This document shows positions 25,706 to 33,379 of a stretch of 40,623 nucleotides of DNA, piece by piece. The notes below the pieces were generated by a model, which was not told the origin of the DNA, searched no databases, and saw nothing but the letters and a program-made list of their open reading frames with translations. The position numbers and the translations under genes were made by a program. The stretch is from RGDT01 sp964630925 (lineage in GTDB: Bacteria; Planctomycetota; Planctomycetia; Gemmatales; Gemmataceae), in contig CAZVZK010000090.1 of assembly GCA_964630925.1 (NCBI GenBank), forward strand, positions 1-40,623, written 5' to 3'. Each line of letters starts with the position of its first letter. Positions within the stretch are counted from its first letter, which is position 1.

Positions 25706-26398
25706 TCACTCCTTCGGCCTGCGTACCCGCAGGCCGAGGATGCGGCCCAGCTCCTCCACCGGCGCCTTGTGGTCGTCCACACGCAGATCCACGTACCGGT
25801 CATTCGACCCGTTGGGGCCGGACCGGGCGCGCACCACCACGATGGCCGCCGACTGCTTGCCGCGCTTGTCGCCCCCCGCCTTCTCGGCGGCCTCCAGGGC
25901 CGCCTGCAGGCGCCACGCCAGCGGCCATTTGGGGTGCGCCTCGAACGCCTTCGCCATCTCGTCAATGACGGCCTCGCCGGCCAGGATGTTGCCCTGGACG
26001 GCGTAGTGCTTACCCGTCTTGCCCCCGGCGTAGGCGAGGCACCGCTTGCCGGTGAACGTCACCGCGTCGCCCTTGCCGTCCACCAGGCCGAGCTGCCGCG
26101 ACTCGATGCCGGGGTCGCTCTTCTTCAACGCCTCCAGCGCCTCCGCCGCCGTCTTGCCCTCGCCCATCAGCTCGACGCCCTTCGGCCCGAGGGCGGCGTT
26201 GACGGCGGCCTGGGTGGCGACGGCCCCCGCCCCGGCCTTCGCGAACGGCACGGCGCTGCCCACCGCGAGGTACTTCGAAGCGACGGCGACGCCCCATTCC
26301 TTGGCCGCCGGGTCGTAGGCGACGATGGAGAAGGTGGCGGCCACGTCGGGCAGCGGCGGCCCCGCGCAGACGGCGGCCAGCAGGAGGGCGGCGTTCAT
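25706..26398 (-). CDS. DUF1028 family protein, exported
   Basis: A 230-residue member of the DUF1028 family, recognised from ATFSIVAYDPAAKEWGVAVASK, AVGSAVPFAKAGAGAVATQA, LGLVDGKGDAVTFTGKRCLAYAG and YAVQGNILAG. These are the conserved blocks of a proposed Ntn-hydrolase-like fold, with the family's conserved TFS threonine retained. A short hydrophobic N-terminus (MNAALLLAAVCAGPPLP) suggests export. The C-terminal RVDDHKAPVEELGRI is also typical. It overlaps the upstream 63-residue gene by four bases. The enzymatic reaction of the family is not established. Confidence 0.82.
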   Translation of the reverse strand: MNAALLLAAVCAGPPLPDVAATFSIVAYDPAAKEWGVAVASKYLAVGSAVPFAKAGAGAVATQAAVNAALGPKGVELMGEGKTAAEALEALKKSDPGIESRQLGLVDGKGDAVTFTGKRCLAYAGGKTGKHYAVQGNILAGEAVIDEMAKAFEAHPKWPLAWRLQAALEAAEKAGGDKRGKQSAAIVVVRARSGPNGSNDRYVDLRVDDHKAPVEELGRILGLRVRRPKE

Positions 26399-26586
26399 TT
26401 CTTCGCACTCTTCTTCTTGGCCGTGGACAGCCCCTTGGCGAACAGCTCGGCCGCCGTGGCCGCGTCCAGGCCGTTGAGGACGAGGAACGCCTCCGACAGG
26501 ACCCGCTTGACCTCGGCGACGTTGATCGCCGTCTTCGCGGTGTCGGCGCGGCGGGCCACCTCGTCGTAGAACTCGCTGAGCGTCAT
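26395..26586 (-). CDS. Small alpha-helical protein, 63 residues, function unknown
   Basis: A 63-residue hypothetical protein (MTLSEFYDEVARR..., AEVKRVLSEAFLVLNGLDA, lysine-rich tail KKKSAKK), predicted helical and soluble. It starts 158 bases from the divergent methyltransferase gene, and its TGA overlaps the ATG of the DUF1028 gene (26395-26398). That overlap strongly suggests the pair is one transcript and that the frame is real. I do not recognise a family. Confidence 0.65.
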   Translation of the reverse strand: MTLSEFYDEVARRADTAKTAINVAEVKRVLSEAFLVLNGLDAATAAELFAKGLSTAKKKSAKK

Positions 26587-26744
26587 CGGCTTGCCCCTCG
26601 CGGATCGGGTGTCGGGCTGCCGCTCACGCTATGAACGGCCTGCCCGCCGGGCAAGGAATCGCCCCTCGCCCCGGCGGGGGGCGCGGGGTAACATGATCCC
26701 GGCGGCACGGGGCCGCACCACACGCCACGGGGAGCATCCGACGC

Positions 26745-27665
26745 ATGAAGACCGCCAGATTCGCACTGGGCCTCGCACTGTTCATCGCCATCGCCGCGCC
26801 CCTCGCGGGCCAGGACGGCGACAAGAAGGACGGCGACAAGAAGCCGGCCACGCTGGTGGTCAAATTGCCGCAGGAGGACGCCCGCCTGTGGGTGGACGAG
26901 GAGGAGCAGGACAAGGCCGGCGAGGAGCGCGTCTTCAAGACCCCGCCGCTGGCACCGGGCAAGAAGTACTACTACATCCTCAAGGCGTTCTGGGAGCCGA
27001 ACAACTACACCAAGATCACGCGCACCCGCAAGGCCATCGTCGAGGCCGGCAAGGAGACCAAGCTCGACATGACCACGGCCGACCCCAAGCAGCCCGACGA
27101 CATCAAGATCCGCTACGTCCCGACGCCGCAGTCCTTCGTGGACAAGATGATGGAGCTGGCCAAGGTCGGCGAGAAGGACGTGGTCTTCGACCTCGGCTGC
27201 GGGGACGGGCGTCTCGTCGTGACGGCGGTCAAGAAGTACAAGGCGAAGCACGCCGTGGGCGTGGACATCGACCCCGAGCGCATCAAGGAGTCCAAGGAGA
27301 ACGCCAAGAAGGCGGAGGTCGAGGCCAAGGTGGAGTTCCGCATCCAGGACGTGATGAAGATCCCCGACCTGGAGAAGGCCACGGTGGTGACGCTGTACCT
27401 GGCGGACGACCTCAACGAGCAGTTGCGGCCGATCCTGCAGGAGCGTCTGCCCGACGGCGCCCGCATCGTGTCGCACCGCTTCCTCATGGGCGACTGGAAG
27501 CCCGAGGAGAGCAAGGAGCTGACCGACGACGGCTACACGAACAAGATCCACCTGTGGACCGTGAAGAAGCCGAAGAAGGACGGCGGCAAGAAGGACGGCG
27601 AGCCCAAGAAAGACGGCGACAAGAAAGACGGCGACAAGAAGGACGGCGACAAGAAGGACGACTGA
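26745..27665 (+). CDS. Exported TIGR03000-domain SAM-dependent methyltransferase-fold protein
   Basis: A 306-residue protein in four parts. A signal peptide (MKTARFALGLALFIAIAAPLAG) comes first. Residues 30-95 match the planctomycete TIGR03000 domain (ATLVVKLPQEDARLWVDEEE..., FKTPPLAPGKKYYYIL). Residues 115-280 are a class I methyltransferase with motif I VFDLGCGDGR (about 147-156), GVDIDPERI and VVTLYLADDLN. The tail repeats KKDGD. YVPTPQSFVDKM and MGDW are shared with a family of signal-peptide-bearing methyltransferases of unknown substrate. A SAM-type enzyme outside the cytoplasm is unusual because SAM is cytoplasmic. Planctomycete compartment topology may matter. Confidence 0.82.
   Translation: MKTARFALGLALFIAIAAPLAGQDGDKKDGDKKPATLVVKLPQEDARLWVDEEEQDKAGEERVFKTPPLAPGKKYYYILKAFWEPNNYTKITRTRKAIVEAGKETKLDMTTADPKQPDDIKIRYVPTPQSFVDKMMELAKVGEKDVVFDLGCGDGRLVVTAVKKYKAKHAVGVDIDPERIKESKENAKKAEVEAKVEFRIQDVMKIPDLEKATVVTLYLADDLNEQLRPILQERLPDGARIVSHRFLMGDWKPEESKELTDDGYTNKIHLWTVKKPKKDGGKKDGEPKKDGDKKDGDKKDGDKKDD
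27571..27662 (+). repeat. 15-base tandem repeat encoding KKDGD
   Basis: About six imperfect copies of a 15-base unit (GACAAGAARGACGGC) end the methyltransferase gene and give a charged lysine/aspartate tail. A shorter copy of the same motif follows the signal peptide near 26815. Replication slippage could change the copy number. Confidence 0.75.
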
Positions 27666-27675
27666 CGCGCCCGAA

Positions 27676-27793
27676 GGCGGGCGGCGGGGCGTGAGCCCGC
27701 CGTGGCTCCGCGCCCCATCCTCGCCACCTCCGTGTGGCGCGCGGCGATCCCGCGCATCCCCTCGCACGGCGGGCTCACGCCCCGCCGCCCGCC
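27676..27793. repeat. Perfect 29-base inverted repeat, intergenic
   Basis: The arms at 27676-27704 and 27765-27793 are exact reverse complements (core GGGGCGTGAGCCCGCCGTG) around a 60-base centre. It occupies most of the 159-base gap between the methyltransferase and cstA genes, both on the + strand. It is likely an interspersed planctomycete palindrome that also acts as a terminator or RNA structure. Confidence 0.8.
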
Positions 27794-27824
27794 GAGAAGC
27801 CCGCCCGACCCATCGGAGCCAAGC

Positions 27825-30059
27825 ATGTTCGACGCCGCGTGGTCGGTCTACGAGGAAACGTCCACCGGCATCGTCCTGCACGCCATGCCGCTGCTCCTGT
27901 GCGTGCTGTGCATCCTCGCCATCGCCTACCGCTACTACAGCGCCTTCCTCGCCGCCTACGTCGCCACCCTCGACGACAGCCGCGAGACCCCCGCACACCG
28001 CCTCAACGACGGCCAGAACTACCACCCCACCAACAAGTGGGTCCTGTTCGGCCACCACTTCGCCGCCATCTCAGGCGCCGGCCCCCTCATCGGCCCCGTC
28101 CTCGCCATCCAGTACGGCTACATGCCCGGCCTGCTGTGGCTTGTCATCGGCGTGTGCCTCGCCGGCGCCGTCCAGGACATGCTCGTCATGGCCGCCAGCG
28201 TCCGCCGCGACGGCAAGTCCCTCGCCGAGATCGCCCGCGCCGAGCTGGGGCCGTGGGCCACCCTCGTCGTGTCCGCCGCCATCCTGTTCATCGTCGTGAT
28301 CGCCCTGGCCGGGCTGGGCTTCGTCGTCGTCAAGGCCCTGGGCGGCGAGGAGGTCAACCTCCCCGCCGACATGGCCATCACCCTCCCCCCGGGGGGGGCC
28401 CTCGACGACACGCGCCACCCCGACTACAGGTTCCCCCCGAACTGCACCGTCGCCTACGGCAAGGGCGCCGAGAGCAGGCGGCCCGAGGCGTTCGAGATCC
28501 GCGTGCCCGAGGGCTCGCCCGTGCTCGCCGGGCCCACGGTCAGGCTCCCGGCGGGCTGCAAGCAGATCGTCGCCGGGTCGTCCTGGGGCACCTTCACCAT
28601 CGCCTGCACCATCCCCATCGCCTTCTTCACCGGCTGGTACATGTACCGCCTGCGCAAGGGGGCGGTCGTCGAGGCGTCGGCCATCGGCGCGGCCCTCACC
28701 CTCGCCGCCGTCGTCGCCGGCAACTGGATCCCCGGCTCGGCCCTGGAGCCGTACTTCTCGCTCACCAAGAACCAGACCGTGTTCGCCCTGTGCGCCTACG
28801 GCTTCGTCGCCAGCGTGCTGCCGGTGTGGCTCCTGTTGTGCCCGCGCGACTACCTCTCGAGCTTCCTCAAGATCGGCACCATCGGCCTGCTGATCGTCGG
28901 CGTGTTCATGGCCAACCCCCTGATGCGTGCCCCGCCCATCAATCACACCTTCGCCGGCGGCGGCCCGACGTTCCCCTGGGGCGGCATCTTCCCCTTCGTC
29001 TTCATCTGCGTCATGTGCGGCGCGGTGAGCGGCTTCCACGCCCTCGTGGCGAGCGGCACCACGCCCAAGATGATCGACAAGGAGAGCCACATCCGCCCCA
29101 TCGGCTACGGGGCCATGCTCATCGAGGGCCTCGTCGGCGTGGTGGCGCTCATCGCCGCCGCCTCGCTCGACCCCGGCCTGTACTTCGACATCAACGTGGA
29201 CATCGCCGCCAAGGCCCGGTGGGACCCGATGATCCAGGCGATGGGTAACGCCAACCTCCCCGACCTCCCCGTCGAACGCACCGACCTCGGCAAGGTCGAG
29301 GAGCTGGTGGGCGGCGAGTCGCTGCGTGGCCGGACGGGCGGCGCCGTGACCCTGGCCGTGGGCATGTCGTTCATCCTGACGGACGCCTTCCGCTGGACCG
29401 GCCTGGCCCTGGGGACGCTGGTCAAGTACTGGTATCACTTCGCCATCATGTTCGAGGCGTTATTCATCCTCACGACCATCGACACGGGGACGCGGATCGC
29501 ACGCTTCCTCTTGCAGGAGGCGATGGGCAAGATCCACCCCAAGCTCGGCGAGACCGACTGGGTCCCCGGCAGCGTCTTCGCCACGTTCGTCGTCACGGCC
29601 GGCTGGGGCCTGCTGGTGCTGACCGGGTCCATCGACACCATCTGGCCCATGTTCGGCATCGCCAACCAGCTCCTCGCCGTGATCGCCCTGTGCCTGGTGA
29701 CGACGATGCTGGTCAACTCGGGTCGCGGGCGCTACGCCTGGGTCACGCTGGCCCCGATGGTGTTCGTCACCATGACCACGCTCTCCGCCGGCGCGTTGAT
29801 GATCCCGCAGTTCATCGGCCTGATGAACCGCGGCGTCTGGGGCCCGGTGAAGACCGGCCTCAACATCGCGCTGATGGTCTTCGTGATGGCCTGCGTGGCC
29901 GCCCTGGTGATCCAGGCGGCGGCGCGGTGGGTCGCGGTATGGGGCGGGCTGATCCCGGTGACCCCCGAGGCGGCCCCGGTGGTGGACGCGGGCGGCGCCG
30001 CGCCGCGGATGGAGGGCGGCGAGGGCATCACACGCCGCGACGAGGGCGTGGCGAGGTAG
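27825..30059 (+). CDS. cstA: Carbon starvation protein A, peptide/pyruvate transporter family
   Basis: A 744-residue multi-spanning membrane protein of the CstA family, which imports peptides or pyruvate when carbon is short. Signatures are RYYSAFLAAYVATLDD, TPAHRLNDGQNYHPTNKWVLFGHHFAAISGAGPLIGPVLA (cited as separate blocks: TPAHRLNDG, YHPTNKWVLFGHHF, GAGPLIGP), CGAVSGFHALVASGTTPK, DTGTRIARFLLQE and WPMFGIANQLLA. About 16 hydrophobic segments are visible. The ATG at 27825 was preferred: the 41 codons before it run through the intergenic palindrome and are proline/arginine-rich. GGAG lies nine bases upstream. A hydrophilic insertion at about residues 180-260 is longer than in E. coli CstA. Confidence 0.92.
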   Translation: MFDAAWSVYEETSTGIVLHAMPLLLCVLCILAIAYRYYSAFLAAYVATLDDSRETPAHRLNDGQNYHPTNKWVLFGHHFAAISGAGPLIGPVLAIQYGYMPGLLWLVIGVCLAGAVQDMLVMAASVRRDGKSLAEIARAELGPWATLVVSAAILFIVVIALAGLGFVVVKALGGEEVNLPADMAITLPPGGALDDTRHPDYRFPPNCTVAYGKGAESRRPEAFEIRVPEGSPVLAGPTVRLPAGCKQIVAGSSWGTFTIACTIPIAFFTGWYMYRLRKGAVVEASAIGAALTLAAVVAGNWIPGSALEPYFSLTKNQTVFALCAYGFVASVLPVWLLLCPRDYLSSFLKIGTIGLLIVGVFMANPLMRAPPINHTFAGGGPTFPWGGIFPFVFICVMCGAVSGFHALVASGTTPKMIDKESHIRPIGYGAMLIEGLVGVVALIAAASLDPGLYFDINVDIAAKARWDPMIQAMGNANLPDLPVERTDLGKVEELVGGESLRGRTGGAVTLAVGMSFILTDAFRWTGLALGTLVKYWYHFAIMFEALFILTTIDTGTRIARFLLQEAMGKIHPKLGETDWVPGSVFATFVVTAGWGLLVLTGSIDTIWPMFGIANQLLAVIALCLVTTMLVNSGRGRYAWVTLAPMVFVTMTTLSAGALMIPQFIGLMNRGVWGPVKTGLNIALMVFVMACVAALVIQAAARWVAVWGGLIPVTPEAAPVVDAGGAAPRMEGGEGITRRDEGVAR

Positions 30060-30085
30060 GGGCGGCGGGTGGGCATCCGCCGCCC
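30060..30085. terminator. GC-rich hairpin between convergent genes
   Basis: GGGCGGCG (30060-30067) pairs perfectly with CGCCGCCC (30078-30085) across a 10-base loop. It lies in the 43-base gap between cstA (+) and the cytochrome c peroxidase gene (-), as expected of a shared terminator. There is no T-run. Confidence 0.45.
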
Positions 30086-30102
30086 ACTTCGCGCGTCCGG
30101 CC

Positions 30103-31632
30103 TCACAGGCACCGCAGGAACGCCACGAGGTCGGCCTTCTCCTTCGCCGTCAGCTTCAACCCCTGCACGAGGTTGAAGAACTCGACCGTGTCCTCCAGAG
30201 TCAGGCAGCGGCCGTCGTGCAGGTACGGAGGGCTGTCCTTGATGCCGCGCAGCGTGAACGTCTTGATCGGCCCGTCGCCCGGCTCGTCCAGGAACCGCTC
30301 CAGCTTCAGGTCGTGCATCTTGTCGTCGAGGTAGAACGGCGCCGGGTGGCAGACGGCGCACCGCGCCTTGCCGTGGAACAGCGCCTCGCCGCGTAGCTCC
30401 GCCTCGCTCGCCTTCTCCTTGTCCAGCCGGCCCAGGATGTCGAGCTTCGGCGCGGGCGGGAAGTCGAGCATGTTCTGAAATTGCGCCATGTGCGGGATCA
30501 CGCTGCGTGGCAGCTCGGTGAACCCCTTCTTCATCGCCCGGATCGGGTCGCCGTTGAAATAGGCCGTACGCTGCTCGAACTCGGTGAAGTCCTCCACGCT
30601 CCGCAGGCTCCGCTTCGACCCGTGGATCCGCTGGTTGAACATGCCGCGCAGGCTCGTCGTGTCCAGCCGGAAGCGGCGCTCCTGCGGGCGGATGTCGGGG
30701 GACAGGTGGAACTGCCCCGTCGTGTGCCCGTTGAGGTGGCAGTCGAAGCACGCCACGCCGATCTGCGGCTTCGGCGACTTCCGGTCGTCGGTGAGGTTGA
30801 ACTCCTCCTGCGCCATCGGCGTCAGCAGGAGCCGCAGCCCGTCGAGCTGCACCGGGGTGAGGATGTCCTTGAACAGCGTGCGGAAGTTGTTCAGCGTCAC
30901 CACTTGCCCGCGGGACACGTCGCCCAGCTCGGGCCGGTTCTGCAGGAAGATGGCCGGCGGGAATTCGGGCAGGAACTCCTCCGGCAGGTCGAACTCGACG
31001 TCGAACCGCTCCAGGCGTGGGAACAGGTCGATCTGCATGCGCGGGAACACCTGCCCGCCGTTGGCGTGCAGCGGGTGCGGCAGCGAGGGGTAGGGGAACG
31101 CCCCCGCCTTCTTCACGTCCGCCGCCGCCATCTCGCCCAGCTTCTCCCAGGTCATCCCCTCGGCGAGGCGTGCCGTCGGCCCGACGCACAGCGGCTTGCC
31201 TCGCGACATCTTCGCCCTCGGGTCGCGCTTCGCCTTCAGCTCGTACCTCTTCTCCAACAGCGCACGCTGCTTCGCCATCACGTCCGGCCGGGCAGCCGCC
31301 TCCTTGCGCATGATCGCCGGCGGCTGCGTCAGCGGCGCCGGCGCGCCGAACGGGTCGCGGTTGAAATCGATCCCGTCAACGCGCCCCTCGCCCGGCTGCC
31401 CCTTGAGTGCGGGCGAGACAGGCCAGGCGCCCTTCTTCGCGAAGCCGCCGGATTTGTCATGGGCCGTCAACGCCTGCTCCGGGCGGCTCCGCTTGTCCGC
31501 CCGCTCCTCAAGGGCGTCCGCCGCCGCATCCGGCACCGGGGCCCCTGCCTGGCGCGGCGCCGCCGCCCACGTGACCATCAACGCCCCAAACGCCGCCGCG
31601 AGGGGCAGAGCCAGAACCGTCATGCGCGACAT
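30103..31632 (-). CDS. Di-heme cytochrome c peroxidase/MauG-like protein
   Basis: A 509-residue exported protein: hydrophobic N-terminus (MTVLALPLAAAFGALMVTWAAA) and two c-type heme motifs, CFDCH at 295-299 and CAVCH at 425-429, about 130 residues apart as in bacterial di-heme peroxidases. The C-terminal heme domain shows LRGIKDSPPYLHDGR and TLEDTVEFFN, typical of the CCP/MauG family. The N-terminal 150 residues are an extension not found in short family members. It would reduce peroxide or oxidise a periplasmic substrate. GGGAGG five bases before the ATG supports the start. It lies 76 bases after the response regulator gene on the same strand, separated by a hairpin. Confidence 0.85.
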   Translation of the reverse strand: MSRMTVLALPLAAAFGALMVTWAAAPRQAGAPVPDAAADALEERADKRSRPEQALTAHDKSGGFAKKGAWPVSPALKGQPGEGRVDGIDFNRDPFGAPAPLTQPPAIMRKEAAARPDVMAKQRALLEKRYELKAKRDPRAKMSRGKPLCVGPTARLAEGMTWEKLGEMAAADVKKAGAFPYPSLPHPLHANGGQVFPRMQIDLFPRLERFDVEFDLPEEFLPEFPPAIFLQNRPELGDVSRGQVVTLNNFRTLFKDILTPVQLDGLRLLLTPMAQEEFNLTDDRKSPKPQIGVACFDCHLNGHTTGQFHLSPDIRPQERRFRLDTTSLRGMFNQRIHGSKRSLRSVEDFTEFEQRTAYFNGDPIRAMKKGFTELPRSVIPHMAQFQNMLDFPPAPKLDILGRLDKEKASEAELRGEALFHGKARCAVCHPAPFYLDDKMHDLKLERFLDEPGDGPIKTFTLRGIKDSPPYLHDGRCLTLEDTVEFFNLVQGLKLTAKEKADLVAFLRCL

Positions 31633-31685
31633 CGTCGCCTCCCGCTGATTCGGATGGGCGGCGGGAGGGGCTGCAAATCGAGCGC

Positions 31686-31706
31686 CCGGCGGCGCCAGGC
31701 CGCCGG
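31686..31706 (-). terminator. Hairpin after the response regulator gene
   Basis: CCGGCGGC (31686-31693) and GCCGCCGG (31699-31706) form a perfect 8-bp stem with a five-base loop, directly beyond the regulator stop codon. It probably separates that transcript from the peroxidase gene. There is no T-run. Confidence 0.4.
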
Positions 31707-31708
31707 CG

Positions 31709-33139
31709 TCACGGCCCCTGGTAGTCCTCGCGCTTGATGTTGTACTGGGCCAGCTTGCCCGTCACGCTCCGCCGCGAGTACTGGCAGATCTTGGCCGCCT
31801 TGCCGACGTGCCCGCGCGTCTCACGCAGCGCCTTGGTCAGGTACTCGCGCTCCACCTTGGCGGTCATCTCATCGAGCAGCTCGCGGAGCGGCTTGTGCAG
31901 GTCGATCTCGACCTCCGGGGCGGCCGCCGGCGAGCTCCGCCACCGTGGCAGGTCCTCCGGGCGGATCACCCCGCCGCTCGCCGTCACGCAGGCCCGCTGG
32001 ATGGCGTTCTCCAGCTCGCGGATGTTGCCGGGCCACGAATGCTCGAGCAGGCGCTCCGCCGCGTCCGGCGACAGGCGGGGCACCGGCCCGTGCAGCGGCG
32101 CGTGTTTGCGCACGAAGTGGGCCGCCAGCAGCGGGATGTCCTCGGGACGCTCGCGCAAGGGCGGCAGGTTGATGCGGATCACGTCGAGGCGGTAATACAG
32201 GTCTTCGCGGAACTCGCCGTCCTGCACCATCTGGTGCAGGTCGCGGTTGGTCGCCGCGATGATGCGCACGTCCACCTCGATGGGGGTGCCGCCCCCGACG
32301 CGCTCGAATGTCCGCTCCTGCAGCACGCGCAGCAGCTTCACCTGCATCATGGCCGGGATGTCGCCCACCTCGTCGAGGAAAAGCGTGCCGCCGTTGGCCT
32401 GCTCGAAGCGGCCCTTGCGCTGCGCGAGGGCCCCCGTGAAGCTGCCCTTCTCGTGGCCGAACAGCTCGCTCTCCAGCAGGTTCTCCGGCACCGCCGCGCA
32501 GTTGACCGCCACCAGCGCCCCGGCCCGGTGCCGCGCCGACGCCGCGTGCAGCGCCCGCGCGAGCTGCTCCTTGCCGGTGCCCGTCTCCCCCTCGATCAGC
32601 ACCGTGGTGTTCGTCGCCGCCGCCTGCCCCACCAGCTCGAAGATGGAGTGCATGCGCGGGTTGCGGCTGATGACGTTGTTGAAGCTGTACCGCGCCTGCA
32701 GCTCCTCGCGCGTTCGCGCCAGCTCCTCCTGCAAGGCGCGGTCCTTGATCGCGCGGCTCAGGATGACCCGCAGCCGGGGCAGCTCCGCCGGCTTCGTCAG
32801 GAAGTCATACGCCCCCATCCGGATCGCCTGCACCGCCTCGTCCACCCCGCCGTACGCCGTCATCACGATCACCGTGACCGGCAGCCGACGCTCCTGCACC
32901 CGCCGGATCAATTCGAACCCATCCATCCCCGGCATGCACAGGTCGGTCAGGACGACGTTGAAACGCTCCTCCTCCAGCCGCCGCCATGCCGCCTCGGGGT
33001 CTGTCATCACCGAAACTTCAAGCCCGGCCTCATGCCCGAGCAGGGCCGCCAGGTCGCGCCCCGCCTGCTCGTCGTCCTCGATAATCAGGACGCGGCGAGG
33101 ATGGGTGTCCGGCAGGGCGGCTTCGGATTTCGCGGTCAT
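31709..33139 (-). CDS. NtrC-family sigma-54-dependent response regulator
   Basis: A 476-residue enhancer-binding protein with three domains. The receiver (17-130) has acidic E21-D22-D23, the phospho-acceptor Asp66 in LTDLCMPGMDG, and a conserved T/K pair (MTAYGG, FLTKPAE). The AAA+ domain (about 155-390) has Walker A GETGTGKE (184-191), the sigma-54 contact loop GSFTGA (232-237, a variant of GAFTGA), FLDEVGDI and NRDL. The Fis-type helix-turn-helix (about 435-470) includes KAAKICQYSRRSVTGKL. It should bind upstream enhancers and activate sigma-54 promoters. The histidine-kinase-like gene lies upstream on the same strand, and a sigma-54-like promoter is in the gap between them. GAGGAGGG precedes the ATG. 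Confidence 0.93.
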   Translation of the reverse strand: MTAKSEAALPDTHPRRVLIIEDDEQAGRDLAALLGHEAGLEVSVMTDPEAAWRRLEEERFNVVLTDLCMPGMDGFELIRRVQERRLPVTVIVMTAYGGVDEAVQAIRMGAYDFLTKPAELPRLRVILSRAIKDRALQEELARTREELQARYSFNNVISRNPRMHSIFELVGQAAATNTTVLIEGETGTGKEQLARALHAASARHRAGALVAVNCAAVPENLLESELFGHEKGSFTGALAQRKGRFEQANGGTLFLDEVGDIPAMMQVKLLRVLQERTFERVGGGTPIEVDVRIIAATNRDLHQMVQDGEFREDLYYRLDVIRINLPPLRERPEDIPLLAAHFVRKHAPLHGPVPRLSPDAAERLLEHSWPGNIRELENAIQRACVTASGGVIRPEDLPRWRSSPAAAPEVEIDLHKPLRELLDEMTAKVEREYLTKALRETRGHVGKAAKICQYSRRSVTGKLAQYNIKREDYQGP

Positions 33140-33333
33140 CGGTCCCTCCTCTTCGGTCAGGGTCGGGTTCAGAAGCTCTCCGGCTGGGAATCCTGCTTCC
33201 CGTGCCGCGCAATCCGTTGCTCACATGTTCCAACAACGATCTCCTGTCGCCCGCCTCTGAGTGGGGAAACTCGAATCCCGGTCCTAATCCGACACGGCAG
33301 GGGACGAGAGAGGTACTTACCCTCCCTTCCTGA

Positions 33334-33349
33334 TGCAATCAGCATACCA
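33334..33349 (-). promoter_or_regulatory. Sigma-54-like -24/-12 promoter before the response regulator gene
   Basis: Read on the minus strand the site is TGGTATGCTGATTGCA. The invariant GG and GC are exactly ten bases apart, and it matches TGGCACG-N4-TTGCA at most positions. Transcription would start near 33323, about 180 bases before the regulator ATG. Together with the product being a sigma-54 activator, this suggests autoregulation. Confidence 0.45.
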
Positions 33350-33379
33350 AACCTGGGCAACACCCGGCGCAACGGACGG

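Noticed and set aside
27571..27662. CRISPR-like direct repeats
   Set aside because: The 15-base repeats are contiguous, in frame and encode a lysine/aspartate tail; there are no spacers. No CRISPR array or cas gene was seen anywhere.
31633..31708. Third sigma-54-like site before the peroxidase gene
   Set aside because: TGGCGC is present on the minus strand, but the GC element is not at the required ten-base spacing.
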